This document shows positions 31,402 through 43,444 of a DNA stretch of 64,000 nt, piece after piece. The notes beneath the pieces are model-generated. The model was not told the origin of the DNA and did no database searches. It saw only the letters and a program-made list of their open reading frames with translations. The number at the start of each line of letters is the position of its first letter. Position 1 is the first letter of the stretch. The position numbers were made by a program, and so were the translations under genes. The DNA is from Leptasterias polaris. Its lineage: Eukaryota; Echinodermata; Asteroidea; Forcipulatida; Asteriidae. The DNA lies in contig JAZGTN010000162.1 of assembly GCA_037783415.1 (NCBI GenBank), positions 3,162,001-3,226,000 on the forward strand. Reading direction: 5' to 3'.

Positions 31402-33543
31402 ATGCCATTCAATGTTTGTAACAAATCCATTGCCATAAAAATGGGTAGAGCTAGACGCGGCATTTTCAAGATGCAAAAAACTTGGTTCAAGCCGAAAAAT
31501 AAATTTAATTCACTACAAGACAAAGGCAGTGAAACTCAAAGTATACCTACACCACGGTATGTCAGGCCAACCCATCAGCAGTTGAGTTTAGCCGCCCCAA
31601 ATACGGAGCGAGGAGATTTCTGCCACATTGCAGCACAGATGGAACAAGACAACCGCAGAAATGTGATGCTCCTTCGCCCAAAAGTTGTAGAAATGGCTCC
31701 AGTTGACAAGATCCAGCTCAAGGGAGTGATCCCAATAGCCAACAAATGTGGCCAGCCACTGCCCAAGAGAGGAACTGATCACCAAGGAGGAGGTTATCGT
31801 TTTGTAGACATCAACTCAGCTCTAGAGCTGGGTGCACAAGCTGTACTTGATCATCAACAAACACATCCTAAGTGTGATGGTCAACCTAAACTATTGGCTG
31901 AGGCAGAAGAGCGTAGAGGTTTAGCCGTCTCAGAGGTAATGTCCTGCAAAAAGTGTGGTTTTAAAACACAAAAGACAAAACTTTACAGTGAGATAGCTAA
32001 CGAGGGTAGGAAGCGGGGACGACGCACTGCAACCCCAAACATGTCTTTCCAAGTTGGCCTGCAGAACACTGGCATTGCAACCGCAGGTGCGAGGAGGCTC
32101 TTGACATCAATGGACACAGCTGTACCATGCACTAGTGGGCTGCAAAAAATTTCGAACAAATGTGGTGAAATTATCAAAAATGAAAATATCAGAGACATGG
32201 CAGACAAGAGGAAACTAGTGAAAGACATCCGTGAGCTCCAAGGCTTTGAACGAGAAAGTCCAATTGCAGTTGAAATGGACAGGCAGTATAATAATCCCCT
32301 GCGCAACTGTAGGAAAAAAAACCCATTTGTTCCTGCAACACAGACAAGAGACACCGTGTGCGAGAACGCAACTACTTCAAAGTTTGTTATAATGTACCAT
32401 CAAGAAAACAAGCTTTGTAAAAGTGGTGAAATGTCACCATCATCATTCGGTCAACAATGCACATCCGCTAAGCACGGCGACAAGTGCACAGCTACTCGTC
32501 CAGCGCATTTCAATATGGGAGATGAGAGAGAAGGGGGTGTTCGATGTGCGACTAAACTTTTGGAGTGCACGGAACCAGTTCTTGTGGATAGAATAACAAC
32601 AGACGCTGACGGCTGTCTAGCAAAAGGAATGAATTCTGTCATGAGAAGAAGAACGGGAAAGGAAATGGAAAGTCTGCTAGACCCATCCCACTTGAACCGC
32701 TCGCTTTGTGCGGCAGTCAGCCGAGCAAACTTTAGCAGTGACATGTTCCCTGGGAACAGTGCAAGAGACCGAAACAGAGTACAGGACCGATTTGCTGATG
32801 ACGTGAGTCACAGAGCACAGGCTGAGGCACACCATATTTCCATTAAATGCGGAAATGACACAGCAAGCATGAAAAGACTGGCTGCAAAGGCGATTGATGC
32901 AATTCCGAACTGCTACATGGGAGACCATGAGAAATGCAAACAAAATTCTCATGTTTGCAACGGTAAATACAAGTACCCATACCTCTCTCGCTATGTCCGC
33001 GGCAGATTTATTTTAACATCTAAAGATGAGGAAATCTTAAAAACAATTTTGGAAAAACGCATAGGAGACGAAGCGATAGAGAGAACCAAGTACAGAACAA
33101 GTTCCCAGAAGTCTGAATCCATGAATCATGCCTACGCCATGACAAATCCAAAAGGAACACTAACCTTTTCAAGGAACGGAGCTTCAAGAGATCACAGCGC
33201 CATCCATCTGGTGAACAACCAACATGCAAACTCTATTATCAAAAAGTGTGAGGCAACTCATTGCCCCATTACTGCTGGATCACCCGCTGCAAAAGCCCTC
33301 GATGCAATGGACAAAAAACAACAATATCACAAAAAACGTGTTATGGGAAAGATCTACAAAAAGCGACGAGCACAGTGTCGAGCTGAACGATATCACACTT
33401 ACTATGCTAAACAAAATTTGTATCAACCTGGCCAACTAAATCCAAAGTCACAGGACACTAACTCATCGTATAACTATGAGGGGCCAAAGATTCACAAGGA
33501 GCACAATTACAGCAGAATGTTCTCAAAATGGAAAAACCGATAG
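31402..33543 (+). CDS. Mutator-like transposase, gene 8
   Basis: Full 713-codon copy with the same protein as gene 1. It is the counterpart of gene 13 in the duplicated block. Confidence 0.7.
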   Translation: MPFNVCNKSIAIKMGRARRGIFKMQKTWFKPKNKFNSLQDKGSETQSIPTPRYVRPTHQQLSLAAPNTERGDFCHIAAQMEQDNRRNVMLLRPKVVEMAPVDKIQLKGVIPIANKCGQPLPKRGTDHQGGGYRFVDINSALELGAQAVLDHQQTHPKCDGQPKLLAEAEERRGLAVSEVMSCKKCGFKTQKTKLYSEIANEGRKRGRRTATPNMSFQVGLQNTGIATAGARRLLTSMDTAVPCTSGLQKISNKCGEIIKNENIRDMADKRKLVKDIRELQGFERESPIAVEMDRQYNNPLRNCRKKNPFVPATQTRDTVCENATTSKFVIMYHQENKLCKSGEMSPSSFGQQCTSAKHGDKCTATRPAHFNMGDEREGGVRCATKLLECTEPVLVDRITTDADGCLAKGMNSVMRRRTGKEMESLLDPSHLNRSLCAAVSRANFSSDMFPGNSARDRNRVQDRFADDVSHRAQAEAHHISIKCGNDTASMKRLAAKAIDAIPNCYMGDHEKCKQNSHVCNGKYKYPYLSRYVRGRFILTSKDEEILKTILEKRIGDEAIERTKYRTSSQKSESMNHAYAMTNPKGTLTFSRNGASRDHSAIHLVNNQHANSIIKKCEATHCPITAGSPAAKALDAMDKKQQYHKKRVMGKIYKKRRAQCRAERYHTYYAKQNLYQPGQLNPKSQDTNSSYNYEGPKIHKEHNYSRMFSKWKNR

Positions 33544-35257
33544 AGTGTAACTCTAATTGAATCACTTGACTTTTCCGGAAACTTGACATTCATAATAATG
33601 CAATGTTTACACCTCCCCCACTCTTCTTGTTCAGTTATTAGTTAATACCAACCATGCCATGTAATGTATGATGATGATGTTTACAACATGTTTATTTCTT
33701 CCTAATTGAGGAAGCAACCAGCCGCTGTTGACCCATGATTTTCTTGAAAGTGACTTACCATCACAGTCTCATCAAATAGTCATACACGATAGTCGTACCG
33801 TCGATCGTAGTTTGTCCCGTCTTACACACTGTATACTGTTTAAAGTGTGTAGGAATAGGATGCCTAAAAAAAAAGCAAGCCACTCTTTGAAAACGTTGAA
33901 TTATTCTGTTAACAAGTGACAATGTTATTGCTATCTATATTTTATTATAATTACTGTTTGCAGCCAGAGGAGTGATGTTTTCACGAACAATAAAAAAAAC
34001 GGCGATAACTGACGAAAGAAGTCTCAAACAACTCATTTCTGTCACGCCTGCAATTGTAAACAAACGGCAGACATGTTTAAATCCCAACAAAAATGGCTGC
34101 AAGGGCGCCACCATGTTGTATATATAGGGCGCACCCCTCTAAATAATCTCCCATAGGAACCAATGCTAAATGATAATTATTCAAAAATACTCAAAAAATC
34201 GTGTAAGTCTCTCAGCCTCTTGAAAACCAATCAGACATATTTCCGGACAACTAAACTTCAGAATTCTTTTCAATTTTTGGCAGGTCAGCCGTTTGGAATT
34301 TTTGCTAACTACCCCAGAAGAAAAAAACACGATTTTTATTTTTTTTCCAAAACCGACTTGCTGCCAGTTTTCGTGAAGCACTTCTCCACTTCCCCGGTCA
34401 AATAGGGCCAACTTTAACGCCTAAATTTATCAAGTCTCCTCAAAAGTTGAAGCACAGAACCCCCAGGTTGTGATAGATTTTTATATTTACACAATCTATT
34501 AATTGCATGACCCCCAAAACGTTATAATTAAAAATAAGTTGTGGGTTTACAAATTATGATAAGTAGCTTGGCGCATTAATTCTGGCTTATTTAGTGTGGT
34601 GCACCCTATAAGGGCACTTAATTATTCTTTATGGTTAAAAAATTATGCTTAAATTGTTGAGAATAAGTCACTGACTTGATATCTGGAAAAAAAAATGTGA
34701 AATGTTATTGCGTTCGTCTACAACAAGGTCAGTCCTCACTCAAAAAGTTATTAACATGTCTCTTTTTTATCACAGGATCATAAAAACCTTACAAGTTATT
34801 TAATTAATCATTAAGAAGGGGTTAATTGGCATGAACAAGCTGTAAACATGGAAGGGGGCTGGCCGGGGGGGGGGGGGGGGGTCACATTTTGCTTTCCCTT
34901 AAATTATTCTAACCATGCATTCATATTAGTCTAAAATGGGGAGCTTTATAAAATCTAGAAAACACATAGGTCACTTTTTGTACATTTAACTGCCCTTTCA
35001 AATTGTATTCTACCTCTGGAACGGGGTAAAAGGGGGAAAGGGTGGGCGGGGCGTGGGCGGGGCATGTTGAAAAAGGCCAAACCATTATGATTGTTTCTGG
35101 TTGATGGGGACAAGTTATAACTCTATCCAGAAACAGATGGCTATTATCTTAGACAATTCCCCTGGGATGGGGGCCTTTTCACAGGTCCTACTGTCCAATA
35201 TGGAGCATTGGCAATGGTTTTATCTTGATGAATTTTTGTGAAATTTATCTGAAATTG

Positions 35258-35288
<31 letters not shown>

Positions 35289-35416
35289 TTTGGCATATCG
35301 GCCGAAATTTGTGCGTTCAGCGTAGTGTCGGCCCTGATACGCTAGCTTGTGCATCGGGAGAACTCTAAAAGTATTTTTGCTTTAGACCACAATTAATGTG
35401 AGATCACTTATGATGG
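33544..35416. other. Spacer 8 (short form)
   Basis: AATAAA at 33989, TATA box at 34119, G17 at 34865-34881, A18 class. It is the counterpart of spacer 13. Confidence 0.8.
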
Positions 35417-37558
35417 ATGCCATTCAATGTTTGTAACAAATCCATTGCCATAAAAATGGGTAGAGCTAGACGCGGCATTTTCAAGATGCAAAAAACTTGG
35501 TTCAAGCCGAAAAATAAATTTAATTCACTACAAGACAAAGGCAGTGAAACTCAAAGTATACCTACACCACGGTATGTCAGGCCAACCCATCAGCAGTTGA
35601 GTTTAGCCGCCCCAAATACGGAGCGAGGAGATTTCTGCCACATTGCAGCACAGATGGAACAAGACAACCGCAGAAATGTGATGCTCCTTCGCCCAAAAGT
35701 TGTAGAAATGGCTCCAGTTGACAAGATCCAGCTCAAGGGAGTGATCCCAATAGCCAACAAATGTGGCCAGCCACTGCCCAAGAGAGGAACTGATCACCAA
35801 GGAGGAGGTTATCGTTTTGTAGACATCAACTCAGCTCTAGAGCTGGGTGCACAAGCTGTACTTGATCATCAACAAACACATCCTAAGTGTGATGGTCAAC
35901 CTAAACTATTGGCTGAGGCAGAAGAGCGTAGAGGTTTAGCCGTCTCAGAGGTAATGTCCTGCAAAAAGTGTGGTTTTAAAACACAAAAGACAAAACTTTA
36001 CAGTGAGATAGCTAACGAGGGTAGGAAGCGGGGACGACGCACTGCAACCCCAAACATGTCTTTCCAAGTTGGCCTGCAGAACACTGGCATTGCAACCGCA
36101 GGTGCGAGGAGGCTCTTGACATCAATGGACACAGCTGTACCATGCACTAGTGGGCTGCAAAAAATTTCGAACAAATGTGGTGAAATTATCAAAAATGAAA
36201 ATATCAGAGACATGGCAGACAAGAGGAAACTAGTGAAAGACATCCGTGAGCTCCAAGGCTTTGAACGAGAAAGTCCAATTGCAGTTGAAATGGACAGGCA
36301 GTATAATAATCCCCTGTGCAACTGTAGGAAAAAAAACCCATTTGTTCCTGCAACACAGACAAGAGACACCGTGTGCGAGAACGCAACTACTTCAAAGTTT
36401 GTTATAATGTACCATCAAGAAAACAAGCTTTGTAAAAGTGGTGAAATGTCACCATCATCATTCGGTCAACAATGCACATCCGCTAAGCACGGCGACAAGT
36501 GCACAGCTACTCGTCCAGCGCATTTCAATATGGGAGATGAGAGAGAAGGGGGTGTTCGATGTGCGACTAAACTTTTGGAGTGCACGGAACCAGTTCTTGT
36601 GGATAGAATAACAACAGACGCTGACGGCTGTCTAGCAAAAGGAATGAATTCTGTCATGAGAAGAAGAACGGGAAAGGAAATGGAAAGTCTGCTAGACCCA
36701 TCCCACTTGAACCGCTCGCTTTGTGCGGCAGTCAGCCGAGCAAACTTTAGCAGTGACATGTTCCCTGGGAACAGTGCAAGAGACCGAAACAGAGTACAGG
36801 ACCGATTTGCTGATGACGTGAGTCACAGAGCACAGGCTGAGGCACACCATATTTCCATTAAATGCGGAAATGACACAGCAAGCATGAAAAGACTGGCTGC
36901 AAAGGCGATTGATGCAATTCCGAACTGCTACATGGGAGACCATGAGAAATGCAAACAAAATTCTCATGTTTGCAACGGTAAATACAAGTACCCATACCTC
37001 TCTCGCTATGTCCGCGGCAGATTTATTTTAACATCTAAAGATGAGGAAATCTTAAAAACAATTTTGGAAAAACGCATAGGAGACGAAGCGATAGAGAGAA
37101 CCAAGTACAGAACAAGTTCCCAGAAGTCTGAATCCATGAATCATGCCTACGCCATGACAAATCCAAAAGGAACACTAACCTTTTCAAGGAACGGAGCTTC
37201 AAGAGATCACAGCGCCATCCATCTGGTGAACAACCAACATGCAAACTCTATTATCAAAAAGTGTGAGGCAACTCATTGCCCCATTACTGCTGGATCACCC
37301 GCTGCAAAAGCCCTCGATGCAATGGACAAAAAACAACAATATCACAAAAAACGTGTTATGGGAAAGATCTACAAAAAGCGACGAGCACAGTGTCGAGCTG
37401 AACGATATCACACTTACTATGCTAAACAAAATTTGTATCAACCTGGCCAACTAAATCCAAAGTCACAGGACACTAACTCATCGTATAACTATGAGGGGCC
37501 AAAGATTCACAAGGAGCACAATTACAGCAGAATGTTCTCAAAATGGAAAAACCGATAG
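35417..37558 (+). CDS. Mutator-like transposase, gene 9 (R301C)
   Basis: Full 713-codon copy with R301C (C-to-T at 36317) but the normal E693. Gene 14 has the same combination. Confidence 0.7.
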   Translation: MPFNVCNKSIAIKMGRARRGIFKMQKTWFKPKNKFNSLQDKGSETQSIPTPRYVRPTHQQLSLAAPNTERGDFCHIAAQMEQDNRRNVMLLRPKVVEMAPVDKIQLKGVIPIANKCGQPLPKRGTDHQGGGYRFVDINSALELGAQAVLDHQQTHPKCDGQPKLLAEAEERRGLAVSEVMSCKKCGFKTQKTKLYSEIANEGRKRGRRTATPNMSFQVGLQNTGIATAGARRLLTSMDTAVPCTSGLQKISNKCGEIIKNENIRDMADKRKLVKDIRELQGFERESPIAVEMDRQYNNPLCNCRKKNPFVPATQTRDTVCENATTSKFVIMYHQENKLCKSGEMSPSSFGQQCTSAKHGDKCTATRPAHFNMGDEREGGVRCATKLLECTEPVLVDRITTDADGCLAKGMNSVMRRRTGKEMESLLDPSHLNRSLCAAVSRANFSSDMFPGNSARDRNRVQDRFADDVSHRAQAEAHHISIKCGNDTASMKRLAAKAIDAIPNCYMGDHEKCKQNSHVCNGKYKYPYLSRYVRGRFILTSKDEEILKTILEKRIGDEAIERTKYRTSSQKSESMNHAYAMTNPKGTLTFSRNGASRDHSAIHLVNNQHANSIIKKCEATHCPITAGSPAAKALDAMDKKQQYHKKRVMGKIYKKRRAQCRAERYHTYYAKQNLYQPGQLNPKSQDTNSSYNYEGPKIHKEHNYSRMFSKWKNR

Positions 37559-39431
37559 AGTGTAACTCTAATTGAATCACTTGACTTTTCCGGAAACTTG
37601 ACATTCATAATAATGCAATGTTTACACCTCCCCCACTCTTCTTGTTCAGTTATTAGTTAATACCAACCATGCCATGTAATGTATGATGATGATGTTTACA
37701 ACATGTTTATTTCTTCCTAATTGAGGAAGCAACCAGCCGCTGTTGACCCATGATTTTCTTGAAAGTGACTTACCATCACAGTCTCATCAAATAGTCATAC
37801 ACGATAGTCGTACCGTCGATCGTAGTTTGTCCCGTCTTACACACTGTATACTGTTTAAAGTGTGTAGGAATAGGATGCCTAAAAAAAAAGCAAGCCACTC
37901 TTTGAAAACGTTGAATTATTCTGTTAACAAGTGACAATGTTATTGCTATCTATATTTTATTATAATTACTGTTTGCAGCCAGAGGAGTGATGTTTTCACG
38001 AACAATAAAAAAAACGGCGATAACTGACGAAAGAAGTCTCAAACAACTCATTTCTGTCACGCCTGCAATTGTAAACAAACGGCAGACATGTTTAAATCCC
38101 AACAAAAATGGCTGCAAGGGCGCCACCATGTTGTATATATAGGGCGCACCCCTCTAAATAATCTCCCATAGGAACCAATGCTAAATGATAATTATTCAAA
38201 AATACTCAAAAAATCGTGTAAGTCTCTCAGCCTCTTGAAAACCAATCAGACATATTTCCGGACAACTAAACTTCAGAATTCTTTTCAATTTTTGGCAGGT
38301 CAGCCGTTTGGAATTTTTGCTAACTACCCCAGAAGAAAAAAACACGATTTTTATTTTTTTTCCAAAACCGACTTGCTGCCAGTTTTCGTGAAGCACTTCT
38401 CCACTTCCCCGGTCAAATAGGGCCAACTTTAACGCCTAAATTTATCAAGTCTCCTCAAAAGTTGAAGCACAGAACCCCCAGGTTGTGATAGATTTTTATA
38501 TTTACACAATCTATTAATTGCATGACCCCCAAAACGTTATAATTAAAAATAAGTTGTGGGTTTACAAATTATGATAAGTAGCTTGGCGCATTAATTCTGG
38601 CTTATTTAGTGTGGTGCACCCTATAAGGGCACTTAATTATTCTTTATGGTTAAAAAATTATGCTTAAATTGTTGAGAATAAGTCACTGACTTGATATCTG
38701 GAAAAAAAAATGTGAAATGTTATTGCGTTCGTCTACAACAAGGTCAGTCCTCACTCAAAAAGTTATTAACATGTCTCTTTTTTATCACAGGATCATAAAA
38801 ACCTTACAAGTTATTTAATTAATCATTAAGAAGGGGTTAATTGGCATGAACAAGCTGTAAACATGGAAGGGGGCTGGCCGGGGGGGGGGGGGGGGGTCAC
38901 ATTTTGCTTTCCCTTAAATTATTCTAACCATGCATTCATATTAGTCTAAAATGGGGAGCTTTATAAAATCTAGAAAACACATAGGTCACTTTTTGTACAT
39001 TTAACTGCCCTTTCAAATTGTATTCTACCTCTGGAACGGGGTAAAAGGGGGAAAGGGTGGGCGGGGCGTGGGCGGGGCATGTTGAAAAAGGCCAAACCAT
39101 TATGATTGTTTCTGGTTGATGGGGACAAGTTATAACTCTATCCAGAAACAGATGGCTATTATCTTAGACAATTCCCCTGGGATGGGGGCCTTTTCACAGG
39201 TCCTACTGTCCAATATGGAGCATTGGCAATGGTTTTATCTTGATGAATTTTTGTGAAATTTATCTGAAATTGAAAAAAAAAAAATAAAAATATATATATA
39301 TATTTTGGCATATCGGCCGAAATTTGTGCGTTCAGCGTAGTGTCGGCCCTGATACGCTAGCTTGTGCATCGGGAGAACTCTAAAAGTATTTTTGCTTTAG
39401 ACCACAATTAATGTGAGATCACTTATGATGG
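37559..39431. other. Spacer 9 (short form, interrupted A-tract)
   Basis: AATAAA at 38004, TATA box at 38134, G17 at 38880-38896. The A-tract is broken by a T at 39285, found in no other unit. It equals spacer 14 up to this tract, so the higher-order match stops or has diverged here. Confidence 0.8.
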
Positions 39432-41573
39432 ATGCCATTCAATGTTTGTAACAAATCCATTGCCATAAAAATGGGTAGAGCTAGACGCGGCATTTTCAAG
39501 ATGCAAAAAACTTGGTTCAAGCCGAAAAATAAATTTAATTCACTACAAGACAAAGGCAGTGAAACTCAAAGTATACCTACACCACGGTATGTCAGGCCAA
39601 CCCATCAGCAGTTGAGTTTAGCCGCCCCAAATACGGAGCGAGGAGATTTCTGCCACATTGCAGCACAGATGGAACAAGACAACCGCAGAAATGTGATGCT
39701 CCTTCGCCCAAAAGTTGTAGAAATGGCTCCAGTTGACAAGATCCAGCTCAAGGGAGTGATCCCAATAGCCAACAAATGTGGCCAGCCACTGCCCAAGAGA
39801 GGAACTGATCACCAAGGAGGAGGTTATCGTTTTGTAGACATCAACTCAGCTCTAGAGCTGGGTGCACAAGCTGTACTTGATCATCAACAAACACATCCTA
39901 AGTGTGATGGTCAACCTAAACTATTGGCTGAGGCAGAAGAGCGTAGAGGTTTAGCCGTCTCAGAGGTAATGTCCTGCAAAAAGTGTGGTTTTAAAACACA
40001 AAAGACAAAACTTTACAGTGAGATAGCTAACGAGGGTAGGAAGCGGGGACGACGCACTGCAACCCCAAACATGTCTTTCCAAGTTGGCCTGCAGAACACT
40101 GGCATTGCAACCGCAGGTGCGAGGAGGCTCTTGACATCAATGGACACAGCTGTACCATGCACTAGTGGGCTGCAAAAAATTTCGAACAAATGTGGTGAAA
40201 TTATCAAAAATGAAAATATCAGAGACATGGCAGACAAGAGGAAACTAGTGAAAGACATCCGTGAGCTCCAAGGCTTTGAACGAGAAAGTCCAATTGCAGT
40301 TGAAATGGACAGGCAGTATAATAATCCCCTGCGCAACTGTAGGAAAAAAAACCCATTTGTTCCTGCAACACAGACAAGAGACACCGTGTGCGAGAACGCA
40401 ACTACTTCAAAGTTTGTTATAATGTACCATCAAGAAAACAAGCTTTGTAAAAGTGGTGAAATGTCACCATCATCATTCGGTCAACAATGCACATCCGCTA
40501 AGCACGGCGACAAGTGCACAGCTACTCGTCCAGCGCATTTCAATATGGGAGATGAGAGAGAAGGGGGTGTTCGATGTGCGACTAAACTTTTGGAGTGCAC
40601 GGAACCAGTTCTTGTGGATAGAATAACAACAGACGCTGACGGCTGTCTAGCAAAAGGAATGAATTCTGTCATGAGAAGAAGAACGGGAAAGGAAATGGAA
40701 AGTCTGCTAGACCCATCCCACTTGAACCGCTCGCTTTGTGCGGCAGTCAGCCGAGCAAACTTTAGCAGTGACATGTTCCCTGGGAACAGTGCAAGAGACC
40801 GAAACAGAGTACAGGACCGATTTGCTGATGACGTGAGTCACAGAGCACAGGCTGAGGCACACCATATTTCCATTAAATGCGGAAATGACACAGCAAGCAT
40901 GAAAAGACTGGCTGCAAAGGCGATTGATGCAATTCCGAACTGCTACATGGGAGACCATGAGAAATGCAAACAAAATTCTCATGTTTGCAACGGTAAATAC
41001 AAGTACCCATACCTCTCTCGCTATGTCCGCGGCAGATTTATTTTAACATCTAAAGATGAGGAAATCTTAAAAACAATTTTGGAAAAACGCATAGGAGACG
41101 AAGCGATAGAGAGAACCAAGTACAGAACAAGTTCCCAGAAGTCTGAATCCATGAATCATGCCTACGCCATGACAAATCCAAAAGGAACACTAACCTTTTC
41201 AAGGAACGGAGCTTCAAGAGATCACAGCGCCATCCATCTGGTGAACAACCAACATGCAAACTCTATTATCAAAAAGTGTGAGGCAACTCATTGCCCCATT
41301 ACTGCTGGATCACCCGCTGCAAAAGCCCTCGATGCAATGGACAAAAAACAACAATATCACAAAAAACGTGTTATGGGAAAGATCTACAAAAAGCGACGAG
41401 CACAGTGTCGAGCTGAACGATATCACACTTACTATGCTAAACAAAATTTGTATCAACCTGGCCAACTAAATCCAAAGTCACAGGACACTAACTCATCGTA
41501 TAACTATGAGGGGCCAAAGATTCACAAGGAGCACAATTACAGCAGAATGTTCTCAAAATGGAAAAACCGATAG
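39432..41573 (+). CDS. Mutator-like transposase, gene 10
   Basis: Full 713-codon copy with the same protein as gene 1. It still lies 20,172 bp before gene 15, but the spacers after genes 10 and 15 differ (short versus long). Confidence 0.7.
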   Translation: MPFNVCNKSIAIKMGRARRGIFKMQKTWFKPKNKFNSLQDKGSETQSIPTPRYVRPTHQQLSLAAPNTERGDFCHIAAQMEQDNRRNVMLLRPKVVEMAPVDKIQLKGVIPIANKCGQPLPKRGTDHQGGGYRFVDINSALELGAQAVLDHQQTHPKCDGQPKLLAEAEERRGLAVSEVMSCKKCGFKTQKTKLYSEIANEGRKRGRRTATPNMSFQVGLQNTGIATAGARRLLTSMDTAVPCTSGLQKISNKCGEIIKNENIRDMADKRKLVKDIRELQGFERESPIAVEMDRQYNNPLRNCRKKNPFVPATQTRDTVCENATTSKFVIMYHQENKLCKSGEMSPSSFGQQCTSAKHGDKCTATRPAHFNMGDEREGGVRCATKLLECTEPVLVDRITTDADGCLAKGMNSVMRRRTGKEMESLLDPSHLNRSLCAAVSRANFSSDMFPGNSARDRNRVQDRFADDVSHRAQAEAHHISIKCGNDTASMKRLAAKAIDAIPNCYMGDHEKCKQNSHVCNGKYKYPYLSRYVRGRFILTSKDEEILKTILEKRIGDEAIERTKYRTSSQKSESMNHAYAMTNPKGTLTFSRNGASRDHSAIHLVNNQHANSIIKKCEATHCPITAGSPAAKALDAMDKKQQYHKKRVMGKIYKKRRAQCRAERYHTYYAKQNLYQPGQLNPKSQDTNSSYNYEGPKIHKEHNYSRMFSKWKNR

Positions 41574-43285
41574 AGTGTAACTCTAATTGAATCACTTGAC
41601 TTTTCCGGAAACTTGACATTCATAATAATGCAATGTTTACACCTCCCCCACTCTTCTTGTTCAGTTATTAGTTAATACCAACCATGCCATGTAATGTATG
41701 ATGATGATGTTTACAACATGTTTATTTCTTCCTAATTGAGGAAGCAACCAGCCGCTGTTGACCCATGATTTTCTTGAAAGTGACTTACCATCACAGTCTC
41801 ATCAAATAGTCATACACGATAGTCGTACCGTCGATCGTAGTTTGTCCCGTCTTACACACTGTATACTGTTTAAAGTGTGTAGGAATAGGATGCCTAAAAA
41901 AAAAGCAAGCCACTCTTTGAAAACGTTGAATTATTCTGTTAACAAGTGACAATGTTATTGCTATCTATATTTTATTATAATTACTGTTTGCAGCCAGAGG
42001 AGTGATGTTTTCACGAACAATAAAAAAAACGGCGATAACTGACGAAAGAAGTCTCAAACAACTCATTTCTGTCACGCCTGCAATTGTAAACAAACGGCAG
42101 ACATGTTTAAATCCCAACAAAAATGGCTGCAAGGGCGCCACCATGTTGTATATATAGGGCGCACCCCTCTAAATAATCTCCCATAGGAACCAATGCTAAA
42201 TGATAATTATTCAAAAATACTCAAAAAATCGTGTAAGTCTCTCAGCCTCTTGAAAACCAATCAGACATATTTCCGGACAACTAAACTTCAGAATTCTTTT
42301 CAATTTTTGGCAGGTCAGCCGTTTGGAATTTTTGCTAACTACCCCAGAAGAAAAAAACACGATTTTTATTTTTTTTCCAAAACCGACTTGCTGCCAGTTT
42401 TCGTGAAGCACTTCTCCACTTCCCCGGTCAAATAGGGCCAACTTTAACGCCTAAATTTATCAAGTCTCCTCAAAAGTTGAAGCACAGAACCCCCAGGTTG
42501 TGATAGATTTTTATATTTACACAATCTATTAATTGCATGACCCCCAAAACGTTATAATTAAAAATAAGTTGTGGGTTTACAAATTATGATAAGTAGCTTG
42601 GCGCATTAATTCTGGCTTATTTAGTGTGGTGCACCCTATAAGGGCACTTAATTATTCTTTATGGTTAAAAAATTATGCTTAAATTGTTGAGAATAAGTCA
42701 CTGACTTGATATCTGGAAAAAAAAATGTGAAATGTTATTGCGTTCGTCTACAACAAGGTCAGTCCTCACTCAAAAAGTTATTAACATGTCTCTTTTTTAT
42801 CACAGGATCATAAAAACCTTACAAGTTATTTAATTAATCATTAAGAAGGGGTTAATTGGCATGAACAAGCTGTAAACATGGAAGGGGGCTGGCCGGGGGG
42901 GGGGGGGGGTCACATTTTGCTTTCCCTTAAATTATTCTAACCATGCATTCATATTAGTCTAAAATGGGGAGCTTTATAAAATCTAGAAAACACATAGGTC
43001 ACTTTTTGTACATTTAACTGCCCTTTCAAATTGTATTCTACCTCTGGAACGGGGTAAAAGGGGGAAAGGGTGGGCGGGGCGTGGGCGTGGCATGTTGAAA
43101 AAGGCCAAACCATTATGATTGTTTCTGGTTGATGGGGACAAGTTATAACTCTATCCAGAAACAGATGGCTATTATCTTAGACAATTCCCCTGGGATGGGG
43201 GCCTTTTCACAGGTCCTACTGTCCAATATGGAGCATTGGCAATGGTTTTATCTTGATGAATTTTTGTGAAATTTATCTGAAATTG

Positions 43286-43316
<31 letters not shown>

Positions 43317-43444
43317 TTTGGCATATCGGCCGAAATTTGTGCGTTCAGCGTAGTGTCGGCCCTGATACGCTAGCTTGTGCATCGGGAGAACTCTAAAAGT
43401 ATTTTTGCTTTAGACCACAATTAATGTGAGATCACTTATGATGG
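41574..43444. other. Spacer 10 (short form, altered GC-box)
   Basis: AATAAA at 42019, TATA box at 42149, G15 at 42895-42909, second GC-box G-to-T at 43088, A18 class. Confidence 0.8.

Larger units (their letters stand above)
27287..39270 (+). repeat. Higher-order repeat block, copy A (genes 7-9)
   Basis: This three-unit block matches 47459-59442 at a constant 20,172-bp offset. Shared markers include R301C/E693D, long spacer with altered GC-box, G15, then consensus gene with G17, then R301C gene with G17. It ends in spacer 9, where the A-tract differs from that of spacer 14. Confidence 0.85.
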
